Positions 25,101-37,335 are shown, counted from the stretch's first letter. The stretch: 64,000 bases of DNA from Neurospora tetrasperma FGSC 2508 (GCF_000213175.1 NW_009799179.1:8874480-8938479), one strand, 5' to 3'. Notes: generated by a model not told the origin, from the sequence alone. A program made the numbers and translations.

Positions 25101-27271
25101 GCCGTGAAAAACACAGATCCGGTGGACATTTGGGAGATTTTCTGTTTTGGGGAAACCACTCAAAAGACTAAAGGGGTGTGACAAACCAAGATTGGCACCA
25201 GGAACGTACCTAGATGCAAATTTGTTGAGCCGCAAAATAGACGCAAGTTACAAGTAGTTACACGATTGGTGGCTGCACACCTCTGCTGGAACGACATTAT
25301 CATGATCATAGTCCTCGGAGACTTCATTCGTGAACATGGACCTACATGACGTCCAGTGGCCGCGGAGGACTGACAAGGCCACCAACATAGATGATGTAAG
25401 CGCGGACACAAGGACACTGGACAGTTACGAATATGCCGGTCTCAACGCCGATGGCAAGGTCCGTGGCTGGTGAGATCAAGGTCAATGTTTAGTCAAATGA
25501 TTGGGGAGCTTGAAAAGTGCTACTGCATATGGATACATGTTTCCACCTCCGAATTTTCGGTGAGAGGACTTCCATCATCACATCGTCAACGCCGCTTCGA
25601 TAGAGTGTCCACTCAATCGTTCACACACTCATTCACTCAAACATTCGCGGGGCGGCGTACAATCCGGAAACTCGCTTCAAATTCCCAAACGTAAACCTTA
25701 CTCGGTGGTAATCATCAGCTTTGGCCGAGAACATCTGAGCCCCTCCCTGGACTATCTTTTTCTTAGCGTGGTCGCTTTATTTTTCTTTTCTTTTCTTTTT
25801 CTCTTCATTTATTTAAATTTTAGTTTTTTTTTTCCTTCTTCTTTTTGGACAAGGAGGGGGGTGGGGGCTGGACAGTAAGATTGTGTAAATCTGAGATAAA
25901 AACAATTAACGTGTAGTACTTGGAAGCTTGGAAGATGATCTTACACTTACTTAGCTCACGAGTCTTTACGATCCTTGTGTCGGATTTGGAGGCTGTTGGC
26001 GAGCATTACCGTGGCTCCGGAGTGAAGTGTCCAGGGTGAGTCGTCGAGTCTTTTCAAGAATCTGAGTCTTCAGTATCAACAGTGCCGCATTCCTGTTGCC
26101 TAGAGTGGAGTTACATGCCTACATCTTACTAGATTGGCAGGTCCTACCCAAGGGAGGATCGTGGCTGCGGCGTATCAGTGCCCATATTCAAGATTGGTGC
26201 CAGTACCGAGTTCCTGGGATAGTATGAGGCGTCTGGATCGTCATTTTTGCCCTTGCTCCCTTTAGTTGGTGTTTGCCTTACCAACGATGGCACAGACCAG
26301 TCGTTCATCATGTTCAATTTCCTCATGATGTTTTGAGGTCTTTCGGCCGCCGGAAGCATCGGAATATCTCCCTAGGGTATTAATTTCCGCGTAGCGAGGG
26401 ATAGTGCCGTAAGGCAATCGGCCGGGATGCCTAGATGCGGAAATTGCTACCTAGGAGCCTAGTTGGATGAAAGAAAAATTGAAGTTCTTGAGCACTTGCT
26501 GGGGGCCCGTTTTCAGGGGTCTGGATTACACATGGGGTCAAAAACAGCACCCAGTGTCACCCTGTGGCGCTGGATACCAGATGTAGAGTAAAGTAAACAA
26601 ACCCCTGAGCTGAAGTAACTGTCCAAGCCCCGGAAGGTTGTGTACTCTGTCTTTATTCTACGGAGAATTAACACCAATGGAAATCAAACGTGTGTTCCCG
26701 TCGTCGTCTTGGGGGTTTACTTTCGTTCCGTCATTGTCGCCTTGCTCAATAACATGTGCTGCCTCGCTTATAGCCTTACGTATCGAACATTTACACTTGT
26801 TCCAATGTTCACGTTCTCTCCTCCTGATAACGCTTGTTACCTGGAAGTTCATCGACGCAGCGTGATTTGCTTACTCAAAACTCGTACAAATCTCTTGACT
26901 AGTATTACTGATCTCTTTCACAATTACAATGCTACACATTTACACTCAAAGGCCAAAATGGCACCTTGAACACGATTTCCTCTGGACTTCACCAAGTGAA
27001 ACCCAGAACCGTACACGCTTGAATACCTCGATTGCTGATGTACATGTAAAAAAGAGATATCAAAGAGCAAATTACCCAGTCTATCTGTACGCTAAAATGA
27101 GAGAGAACGTCTGAAGCAAACCAAAAAAAAAAAAAGAAAGAAAAAAAGAGAGGAAACCCTGGCGGCTCACCTGTCTCCCAGAGTTCCTGACGGTCGCAAA
27201 ATGATATGTAACGTATATATGGATGATTTGGATGCACTTGGTACCCGTAGTGCACCCACGCTCGCGTCTGA
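16168..27271. other. gene desert, about 11 kb
   Basis: No frame on either strand reads like a protein domain. Open stretches are short, up to about 170 codons near the left and around 24080-24530, and broken by stops in all frames. I recognise no transposase, reverse transcriptase, integrase, terminal repeat, tRNA or rRNA. Base composition looks mixed rather than strongly AT-rich, so heavy repeat-induced point mutation is not obvious by eye. The left kilobase probably includes the mannosyltransferase promoter; the last 150 nt is the 3' flank of the Est1-type gene, with an A-rich run at 27121-27150. A CA-rich patch lies near 17140-17160, and a T-rich then G-rich tract at 25755-25872 is listed separately. 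Confidence 0.5.
25755..25872. repeat. low-complexity T/C-rich tract followed by a G-run
   Basis: About 90 nt almost free of G on the plus strand (runs of T, TTTC and TTTTCTTC) switch abruptly near 25850 to a purine segment with G-runs (GGAGGGGGGTGGGGGCTGG). This is strand-asymmetric simple sequence without coding content. Confidence 0.7.
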
Positions 27272-29757
27272 TCAAGGGTGGGCGGCCGCATCAGGCAGTT
27301 CACCGTAGTCATTGCCTCCTCTCTGAGACTCCAGCTCATACTGCGAGTGCACCCCGAACCGATGAGTCTTCGGGTCGTATTGAAGCCATTTGCCCTCTCC
27401 TTCCATGGCAATCCGATAGCCCAAGTACAGAACCCGTGTGATTCTTTCATCGAAGAGGGAAGCCGATTCGAAATACTTCTCGTCGTCGATGATCTTGTCT
27501 TCCGAGAACCAGTCGCTGGGAAAAAATTTCTCAACCCACAGAAGGCCGCGCATGGCAAAGTCCTCGGGCAGGGGACGGGGAACCTCTTCATTCTCCGGTC
27601 TGGGAAACGAATCGCTCTCAAACCGGTCATAAGCGGAATAATCGCGAAGCAAGGAGTTCAGCTGGTAACACACCAGTCGCCAGGGAAACTCCGGTGCAAA
27701 GTAAACCATGGCCTCCGGCAGAGAGATCAGATGGTAGACAAAGGCAAGAGTGGCATGGAGATATGGTACCACATTTAGGTCGTCCTGTTGTCTCAAGACG
27801 ACATCATGAGTCCTGTTGGCCAATCTCAGAGCTGTTACGAGTTGTAGATCTGGTTCCGCCCCCTCGATGCCAGTCATGGTTTGGTCACGCGACTCATTAT
27901 CGACGCTTGCTTTTGCTTTTATGGCTCGATAAACTGGGTTCTTTTCATTACCCCAACCAATGATGGCACAGCAGTTTGCAATAGCAATGTGGTATCTGTT
28001 TGACGTTAGGACTAGAGACTTTGAAAGAAAGAGAAAAAGATGCACAGTCACACATACCCAGGCTCTCGCCACTGATATCCTGAAACTTGAATGTGATTAC
28101 CAAGGGGTTTCAAGAAATTTTCCATATAATCCTCCAGCTTGTCCTGAGACTTGCCACTGAACATGACGCCATGGGTCTGGACGAATGCGAGATCGATATG
28201 ATGCAGCCTTGAGTGACGACTTGAATCGGGACCCAAAACAGGATCGAAAAGCGTCATGATGCTGTCACGAGCCGAGTTAAATGGGATTGCAACGCAGAGA
28301 GATTTGGCGTAATAGTAGAGTTGCTGCACCGCGTTGGGCCGGGAAAGAATGGCGAGATGGTGGTAAAGACGCCCAGTAGTGGGAGACTTGTCGGAAGCTT
28401 TCGAGTACCAATCCCGGCTCACACCAGTCCATATCTCTCGGTCACGAAGGTTGCCCTCCTCAATGGCCATCCGATAACGGCTCAGATCCCCGAGACACTC
28501 AATCCATGTCTCTTCAAAAGCAGGCACAGTTTCGTACAACAATGCCATCATCGAGTATGCCAGGTAAATGAAAGTGAGCATGTGCTCGAGGCTCCCTGGG
28601 AGACGATGTCTTAGCAGTTCAAGGAAGCTGTGAATCCCGTGCCTCCACATCCGGGCCGGCATAGCATACTTGGCGGCTAATCGTCTTAATGCCGGGCTCG
28701 CGGACGGGTGTTGAGAAGCCAGGAAGAAATCGTGATGCTCATGAAGCAAAGTGCGGTGCAGAGCGATCAATGCCTGCCATTGCTCATGGTTGATGGGCTT
28801 GCTGGCGGGATCTGTCTCGGCATTCTGGGCGTTGTCGACCTCGATGCATTTGCTCTCGACCATAACAAGGCCGGCATAGATGCCCTTGACCTCCGTGACA
28901 AGCTGTTCCTGGGAAATAGCACGTGTCTCGGGCTGTTTGAGGAACCCAATCGACATATCTTCAGACTGAACAGGGGCTCGACTGGGTGCGTTTTGGGACT
29001 GTTGACTCTGGCGGCGGGACTTGGCCTGCGAAGCAGCTAAAGGTAGTTTGTGGCTTGTGGCAACGTTTGACTTGTCGTATGGCTGAGTGCGAGTCCGAGT
29101 TGTATCATTTTGGGGATCCCACAGCATTCCTTTTTGAGTTGGTCCCCGGTCAAACTCGGCACGCGCATCATCCGTCAACGCACTAGCTCCCTGACGGCCA
29201 GAAGTTTTGGAGCGCTTGGGGGGGGACTGGCTACGAGAGCTCTCCCTTTTGTTGCTGGGAGAAGGACTCTTTGTTCGGAAAGCACGGTCTGGTTGCGCTT
29301 GCGCCACATTGGCCGATTCTTGGCCAGCATTTCTTGCCCAGTTTGACGGCCGGTTGGGGTCTCCAGGGGAAGCTGCCTTTCCGGATCTAGAACTAACGTC
29401 TATACCTGGGTTTCTGATGTGGTGCATGGCTACTGTGAGTACAAATCTCTGTATCGGGGAGGGAGGATCAGCAGGATATGGTAGGGAAATGACCAACCTT
29501 TCACTTATATTTGTAGGCTGAGATGCCTTCCACTGCGCATTCAACCAATCCTCTTTTTCTTTGTCTGATGTTTTGCTGTTATAAAGTTGGGCGTGAACCG
29601 ATTTGATGTGAGCCTCAAATTGCACATAGTCGGTGACGGCTGGGAGGTCTAAATTGCAAAGGCTACAAACTGCCGGTTTCTGCCTAGATCGTGCCTGTTT
29701 TCTTAGATAGTTGACAAAGCCTTGTCCAATGTCGACCTGGGGTTTTTGTGAGGCCAT
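27272..29757 (-). CDS. Est1/SMG-type DNA/RNA-binding domain protein with N-terminal C2H2 zinc finger
   Basis: CDS complement(join(27272..27995, 28058..29757)), about 807 aa. Residues 31-55 form a C2H2 finger (Cys31, Cys34, His50, His55) within CSLCNLDLP...HIKSVHAQ. A Ser/Pro/Arg-rich disordered linker follows to about residue 310. The C-terminal half is helical and contains RLYHHLAILSRPNAVQQLYY and the segment before FDPVL, the hallmark of the Est1 DNA/RNA-binding region shared by telomerase Est1 and the NMD factors SMG5/6/7. The intron 27996-28057 (donor GTATGT, acceptor AACAG) joins WREPG to YHIAIANCCAIIGWG, which restores the family motif. An 84-nt in-frame candidate intron (29414-29497) may also be removed, giving 779 aa. 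No SMG6 PIN domain is visible. A role in telomeres, mRNA decay or transcription cannot be decided. ATG 29757 is the first true ATG in the frame. Confidence 0.8.
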
Positions 29758-30411
29758 GACTGGAGGTCTGCTTCCTTGTAGGCGTGTGCTTGTGCAAGTG
29801 TGAACGTGACTCAAGCTGACCAACAGCCGCAGAGGCGAGTGACTTGCGATTGATGCGCCAGAGAATCCCTCGAGACTTTGTGCCCGTGCGTAACAGGGGT
29901 TCGGCAGTGCGATGATACCGAAATCAATACAAGATGCTGTGAGGAGCCACGTTGTCCTACGGAGGCTCAAAAGCTGACAAAGATGGTTGCGAGTGATTTT
30001 TGTCGGAAAGTCGACCGCAAGTAGCTTGCCGGGGGTGTTGTCGTCGAGAATAGCGGGGTGACAATGAATCGAGATAAGTGTTTCTGCAAGGCCTCATGAA
30101 GCTAAAAGCTGATGACGCGAACTGCCAGGAGTTTGAGCGACAGGACGGCAGACAGCAATGGTGTAGTAACAGTCTATCAGCGTCGCGCGGTACTGGCGAA
30201 CATAACAAACGGACGACTTGGTACGGTAAATCCAAGTTTGAAGCCTAAATTCAGAGTGGCCTTCCTGTAAACATATTCAAAAAGAAATGGCGTTCAATCT
30301 TTATTTCAAAGGTATGAAGTTGCGTAGGGAACTTTCGACAGCGAGGTTCAGCATTCGGTACCGTAACATTGTTCGACGGGGAATATTTGGTTGCCTACAT
30401 GCGAACCATTC

Positions 30412-30470
30412 GGTACCTAGGTACTTTTCTGTCCTTGCGTTACATGGTCCGCGCACTAGGTACGTACTTG
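30412..30470. promoter_or_regulatory. palindromic GTACCTAGGTAC cluster
   Basis: A perfect 12-bp palindrome GTACCTAGGTAC (about 30413-30424) is followed by ACTAGGTACGTAC at about 30457-30469, with further TACGTAGGTA and TACTAGGT variants to about 30845. Similar AGGTA-rich words occur at 60139-60232. The function is unknown; such words may be promoter elements or fold-back sequences. Confidence 0.4.
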
Positions 30471-30944
30471 CGGCTCAACTGTTTCTTGGCGCAGCTGCAA
30501 GTGCTGCTCTTGGGGCCCATGCTCTTACTGCCCACGAAAGAAAAATGAAATGTAAAGAAGCATTTCCTGACCATCCTGCTGCTTAGACTTCCCTTTGACA
30601 TCGCCAAAATGATGCAGCACGTCTGCGAAAGTGAATGAAAAGCTGGAGAGGGATCATGTGTCGCACTCTGACGATTCACAATGCCCACCTTATGCCTGTG
30701 ACATTTAAAGACATGATAGAACCGCCAGGTGACTACGAAACAATATGTAGTTTCGAGCGGTACATGTACGTAGGTATTCACTCCTTCCGGGTATATGGGC
30801 AAGTATGTAGTCCCCAGCCTTCTTCTTGCCAGTACATACTAGGTTCCAGAATAGTGGGTAAGGGTTGTTTTCGCATACCTCAAGCTCTCGATCACTCTTA
30901 CTCTATTCATGTTTTCCCCCATGATAGACCGAAAGCCGGATACC

Positions 30945-31157
30945 ATGTCGGCCTTCTTGTGTAAGTGCGTTGAATACCTAGTGCGCTAACTATGGTGTGT
31001 TACAGTCCGTCAGCGTGTCAGCTTGCGTCTCTTTGAAGTCAGCCGTGACCGAAATCTGCCTCGAGATGTGGACCAAGCTGTTCTATATCGCCCATCCTGC
31101 AGAACTCGAGATCGAAGAAGCCTGCTACTCCATACTAGATCTAAGCAATTCGGCTGT
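30945..31157 (+). CDS. possible tiny two-exon gene, 56 codons, doubtful
   Basis: ATG at 30945 (ATACC context) is followed after 16 nt by a textbook donor GTAAGTGCG (30961), a branch GCGCTAAC (about 30983-30990) and acceptor TTACAG (31005). Joining at 31006 gives a basic 56-residue reading to a TAG at about 31155-31157. Other frames across the acceptor are also open, notably one of about 60 codons to 31194, so the real reading frame is uncertain and the product may be a non-coding transcript. No family is recognised. Confidence 0.25.
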
Positions 31158-34100
31158 TAGGCGCTGTCGCAGAATACTAGACCATGGACTTTGAACCAGC
31201 GAGAACAAAAAGCCTTGCGCGCCATCTTCACAGACATCATCCATAAGCCAACTCAACATCAGCTCCAATAAACAACAGCCTAACACTGTATCCCATGCTG
31301 CCCTTTTCTGTTTCAGTTTCTCTGTCAATGTCATTGATCCCTGATGGAGCTGAGGTAGCCTTGAAATACAGATGGCGAACTTCCCCTATTCAGCAAACAT
31401 TCTATCTGAGGTGTTGCTGAAGCCTAGGGGGAGCAAACACTCGGGCTGTGACATGTACAAGAAGACAATCCATTCGGGCATCCATACCGATGTCCCTACC
31501 CTACGGTATCTTTCCCCGACAATCGAACATAAAATCGCATCACAGCCTAAGGGCGACCTAATGCGACCACAGGGCAGGGGGCGAAGGAGCCCTCTCGGAG
31601 ACAGCACTTCATCCAGCCGTGCCTGAAGGACCGCCGGTTTTCGGTCAAGTCAGGCAGGCTGTCGATATTTCTCTATTCCGGCCGGTTTGCCAGGCAATTC
31701 ATGGTCTTGATATTGGCTAAGGTCAGGGTCATGTGAGGCCGAGAAGGAAATGCGGGTTGTACCGTCAATTTTCGACGTTGCGTGGTTAATTTGCGTCGTC
31801 ACACGTGTCCGCGCCTATTCACCAAATCCTGATGCCTGAATAATGGGGTCCGGCCCGATGAATGTGGACAAAGATTGTTCTCGCTCCTGAAGGGGTATTT
31901 CGACGTCAGCCTTGTTGATTCACAAGCCACAGCCTGCCAATGCTGCCTCTCATGTGATTACCGGTAATTGATCATATATTTTCTCTTTGTGCGGCTGACA
32001 AGCCTCAAGGCTCACCGAAACTCCTAAGCGCCGCTTGCCTGGATTGGGATGTGATGAAGTAGCCGCAAATTACCTCTACCTTGATTCCAACTCAGTTATA
32101 CTTCGGATCCGGGTATGATTAAGTACCTTTGCCAAAATCGGGAGTTTCAGCAACAAAGAGGGCCGCCCCATCACATCATATCCCTCCTGAGATGCATGTG
32201 ATAGGAACGCCGATCGGGCATGGTGTTCTAGATAGTGTCTGTCTTGCGCCAGTTATCCATCAGAAAGACCATCACAAACATAAGGCACAGGGGCAAAGAT
32301 GATCGTTGCTTAATTACAACGATAAGATCAACACGAAGCCGAAGTCCATAATGGCTCAAGCCTTATGGGGCCTCAAGACGTTAGGGGCAGCCCAAAGGAG
32401 CGATGCGAGGAAGATCAATTTCTCGTTATGGACATCGGGATGTCCCTTTATTGCGGCAGTAGAACTATAGAAGTGAGACATATGGGTGTGCGACCAAACA
32501 ACCCCAGATTTTGCAGGGTTGGGTGTTATATCAGCAAAAAGGGTCAAAAGGATCATGACGCAAGACACCCGATTCGGTTTTTAACGCATCCGCAATCGGA
32601 CTCTGTGAGAAAGCAGCTATCCATTGTGGTCAAATTCACGATACTTCATGATAGCGAGGGTAGGGTGTCTGTCTTGGCACCCTCCAAGAGAAGCGTCAAT
32701 CAACAGAGCATAACGGACCACTCCGTTGGGGGCCAAACCGCGGAATTGAACATGTCCCTATAAAAATCTTGCTGACGGAGACATCGATTCAACTGAAGGG
32801 TTTTATCCCTTTTGGCCCCTATCACGCGTTCCACTGACACTGGCAACTGAATTGTCAAAGGGCACCATACACTTGTCAGGAGATTCTCACACATGTTCCT
32901 GACCGCCCATGATCTGACAACGGCGAACCCCCGTCGAACTTGGAAGGCATCATGCACGACAAGGTCGAAAACATATTCTATACATCGAACGCCAGAAATC
33001 GGTTGATGCGAGTGGGTCAGTCAAGTGTTGAGTGGTTTAACAGGAGGCTAACAAAGATGTTCAGGCCCTTGCTTCTCGTCGTCCAGTGTTTACCTATCAG
33101 CAGCTTTCGAGCTGAAGTAGACCACTGATAGGACAGTCGATTCCAATGGATCTATATCGTGGCTAAGACCTCGTTGGAGTCCTTCGACTCTTCATACGCG
33201 CTTTGTTGGGGTACTTCGTTGGGTTTTCAGTTTCCTTGACTGCCCGACCGATAAATAACGAATCGCTAAAACTTTCCGCCGAAATTCTTTGCGAATCGGT
33301 TCCAGTGATTCGAACGGAATAAATGCAGTATGTCTCATCATCTAAAGAAATCCACACGTCCAGTAACTAGGACTTTTCTCACCGAAGCCTTGATCAGACG
33401 AATGCTCTACATACCTGGACACGCAAGTCTCCCTTGCTCACTCGGCCGCCTCCACAACCCTCGATACGCAACTCAACGACCGAAACCAGCATTCAACAGT
33501 GATCGATTAGAGACAGTTGCCTTGCCTTGACTCTCGATATGCTTGTTTTGGTGCGTAAGGCGTCCAAGTACTGATGCACCATCCGAATTCGTTGTTCCCA
33601 GCTGAATCCAGATTCCTTGCTCATTGCATTAGCATTTGCTGCTATTTGCCCGGGGAACAATCGGCTCGATTCCTGTGCGCTAGTTTGAAGGGTAGCAAGC
33701 AGGCAGGGAGCTGCACTCAGGATGGCGCTTGTGTCTGACTTATATACACACCGCCGTTTACGTGGCAGTTAGAACAAGGTGGAAGTAATAAAAACGCCCA
33801 ACTGAAACCTCGAAGCTTTATCAATCTCACAGGCACCAGAACCAGACCGTAAGTCCTTATCCGACAAGCGGCTCTCTACCACGTTTGTTCAGAACCAAGG
33901 CACAGCCAGGGTTTATCAGCTAACCAATGAGCAAATTCTACGTTGTCGGATACACTTTTCTATGTACATCCAGCGCCACGTCTACCTCACCCAATCTTTC
34001 TCGGATCAGGCATTAAGAACAGGAGGTCGGAAGGTATACTTTCTCAATCGGAGAATGCCTTGTCTGCCCCGAGCCAGGTCACTGGCACCGAGCCGTTGGA

Positions 34101-35610
34101 TGCTTGTTGGCATTCTAATTTGAGCTTGGGTTTTCCGGGGCAGCCCTAAGCATTTCAAAATATGTTTCTGTCAGCTAAGCCGCCGGGATGGTACGACTTG
34201 GCAGCGAGGATCGACAACACATAGGGTATTGTAGCCTGAATTTGGGGATTCTCAACACCCATATGATCCAACCACTGGCCTCTGGATGATGAAGATACTC
34301 GCCTGCTATACCACGGAGGATGTTCGGATTACCTTGATTGCCGGAAGATCTGGGGCTTCGGGTTGATCGCACGCATGGCAGGCTATACGTGTCGAGGCGT
34401 TCTTTAGGTACCCAACGAGTGATGACACAAGCAACTTCATTGGTCGTGCATGGACAGTAAGTTGATGACATGAGTTGCCTTCTGTCGGAGAAAGGTTCCT
34501 GGTGACGACTGATTGATGAGATGACGCTTTAGGTAGCGCTAAGGACCTGCGGATCACGGGGATCTCAGTCTTGCTGCTCCAAACCTTTCTCAACTCCGAT
34601 TTGCGCCCAAGCCGACCTCACAATGCGCCTTTTGTCTTGCTTTCCTGAACTACCAGATCTAGTTGGCCGACATGAGCCGAATAAGACCGCCACGAGACGG
34701 GACCTTCGAACCGCCATACCTTAGTTTCACGGTCTTGGTCGCCTTGTTGTTTCTAGTCCCGACACCGAATCGCGGCGAAACCTGTGTATCTCACACTAGA
34801 TAGCAGGCTGGCTGGGAAACACGGCGTCTGGTCGCACGATGGCGTTGATGTCGAAATGGAAGGCAATCTACTCGAGGCGCCATTGTCTCGGCTCAAAATG
34901 TGACTTTGAAGCTGGAGAGGGTCTCGCAACTATCAGGTCATGTGCTCCTTTGCGTACAGCCTTCGAGAATATTCAGCTGGAAAAACGGTACTCCTTTACG
35001 CCTGCCATAATGGCAATCATGTATAGCACGCTGAATCCGGGGTCCTTGAACATTATTAGCTGGGATATGAGCGCATTCAGCTGAGGTGATCTTGCTATGG
35101 CCGTGTTCAATGCCTCGAGTCGCCTGTGTTGAGGCTGATAGCGGGCCGAAGCATGCATGGCATCCGGTTAGTATATAAGCCAATCGGACTTACCGGAACA
35201 ATTCGATTCCTGAACTATAGACCGAAAATAAGGACCCGGGCTCGCCGGGGAACACTATGGCTAGTACATACTATTTGCGCCATCAATACTGACTTTGCGC
35301 CGATTATAAGAGGCGAAAGGGGATGGCGTAGCAGGTGTGGCGTTACCTCCCGGCTGTAACATACACTACATTTCCTGCACAGCCACCACGCGGCTAAATC
35401 ATAAATACCTAGTTTGTGTAACCGTGAAGCCGAGTAAACGGATCCAAACCGAATCTCCGGAACATAATCGCCACTCAGTGTGATCTCCTAACTTGAGAGA
35501 ATGACTGTCCATCATGCTTTCAGATCAAGCACCGGTTATGACTGGAAACACGATCAGCAGCTTCTCGGTCCTTAGTAATACTGAAGGCCTAGCATCTTAG
35601 CAGCTCTTGC

Positions 35611-36161
35611 TTGGATGTGGCAGTGCTGCTCTTGTCCAGGCTCTTCCACCTCGTCAACGCTTATCGGCCCATCATCACGATCACCTTCATATACGCGTAT
35701 GACGCGTCCTCTTACACCTACTCCGATGCTCGCCCAAATCGAAAGTCCCAAGTGTTGAGTACTTGTGGCAACCCCACAATCGCCACGATGGCCCCGAAGT
35801 TTCAGAGAGCTCTATCCAATGGGGCGAACAAGAAGAGAAATCTTTTCAAGAACGCGTATTCGCGATTCATCGTTTTGGCAAGTGCGGTTGCCTTGTCGGG
35901 GATGGTGTCGAAAAGGAAGGTGTCGGCTTCACTTTCCAAGTTCGACTGGTCAGTTGTTCCGTGAAGAAGGGCGTGAAGGTTACCCAGAGTCTGGATTAAT
36001 GACTGAGTGGCTCCGGCGGAAACCACGGGACGGCAAATTTCTAGACGATCAGTGGCATTATTAGAATGACTGGTGTTCGTGGAGCCTCGAAAGTCGAATC
36101 GGCATGGAGGACGGGTAGTATCACGTCTGGCTTCAGCTCGGCCGGGACGTCGAGCGTTCAC
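35611..36161. pseudogene. possible gene fragment, open in several frames
   Basis: Three plus-strand frames and one minus-strand frame are open across roughly 35800-35960, and the minus frame runs to 36161. The plus-strand reading starting with ATG at 35788 ends at 35964. No frame has a known motif and none can be chosen. Low stop density in an otherwise stop-rich desert suggests a decayed or truncated gene. Confidence 0.25.
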
Positions 36162-37335
36162 TCAGGTCCTTGTACCGGGTCTATCCGTCACTGTATTGGA
36201 CAGTAAGACGGCAGGAGGCGGGAAGACTTGACGCCTAGCTAGGGAGTGAAAAGTCAAGAGGCTGTAGAAGATGAAGAGGCTCGTCTCTCGCTGATACATG
36301 CCATAGAGCTAAGCAAGGCGGTCCGGAGGGGTAAGGAGGAAGGCCGTTCGGGCGGGCACGAGTATCCATGATGACTGGATGAGAGGCTATCAAGCCGCGT
36401 CGAGTTGTTTCGGATGATACATGGGTGATCATGGTGCGGTGTGACAGATGAACCAGGTGATGTCAAATCAAGCGCTGTGGTGCTACTTACGTTTCGCGCT
36501 CTTCATCGGCAGAGAAGCAACGAGCAGAATGACAACAATCCAGACTACACAAGCGACTACCGTCACCGAGTTTTCCGCCCGAGCAAAATCTTGTCATTCA
36601 CAGAACTTGAAAATTCTAGAAAATAGCGGACTGGCATGGCCGGGCTGTGAAGATTGCATGATGGAGCCAGGGGCAAGCTTCACGAAGATATCCAACGAAT
36701 GATCATAATCGTTGGGCAAAAGCTGAGCATTATGGGAAGAGGCGGCGGTCAATGTTGGGTAGTAACAAAAAAAAAAGGGTTACCTCTGGAGAGTTAACGA
36801 AGGTATTCAAGGAAGCTTAAGTGGTATTGGACGCCGTCGGTGAAAGACCTTCCAGTTCTCTGTTCGTAGTGTTGGAACCTGACAGGGCTTCGATCCCTAT
36901 GATAATGGAGGATTGTTATGTGGGGAGGAGCGACCAAAAATGAAGAATGTGGTAAGGAAGGAGTCAGAATTGGCATGGCCAGGTTCCATGTGATGGATGC
37001 GGTGATAGAGCATGAACACAGAAAGGTGTCGCGAAAGACGACTGTAAGAATTTGAGGAGAGATGCGCAAAGAGCAAAGAATCATTGAAAAGAATTGATGT
37101 GATAAATGTTTACACACACTAGCCCACACTGGACTGAAGAGCGTCGCATAGCTCTACTGAATGGCCATTGAGGGATCAAAACTTGCGAACCCAGTTATTT
37201 GAGTCCCAAAACAGGTATGCACTGCTAATTTCATGTCATTAAAACGTTTCTGTTCCATCTTCATGTGTAATCCTTCCATATAATCAAAGCGCCGTCACTT
37301 CCAGTGGGAGCCATACACCAACCTGAAACCTACTT

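Larger units (their letters stand above)
29758..37335. other. second gene desert, about 7.5 kb
   Basis: This holds the promoter side of the Est1-type gene (left) and the 3' flank of EMC1 (right). In between, no reading has a recognisable domain, and no mobile-element protein, tRNA or rRNA was found. Two places stand out and are described separately: intron-like signals at 30961-31005, and a stretch at 35611-36161 open in several frames at once. Palindromic GTACCTAGGTAC-type motifs cluster near 30412-30470. Confidence 0.45.

Noticed and set aside
26989-27630. 213-codon minus-strand frame overlapping the end of the Est1-type gene
   Set aside because: It is a shifted reading of the real last exon; the in-frame reading to 27272 carries the family motifs and this one runs into the poly-A-rich 3' flank.
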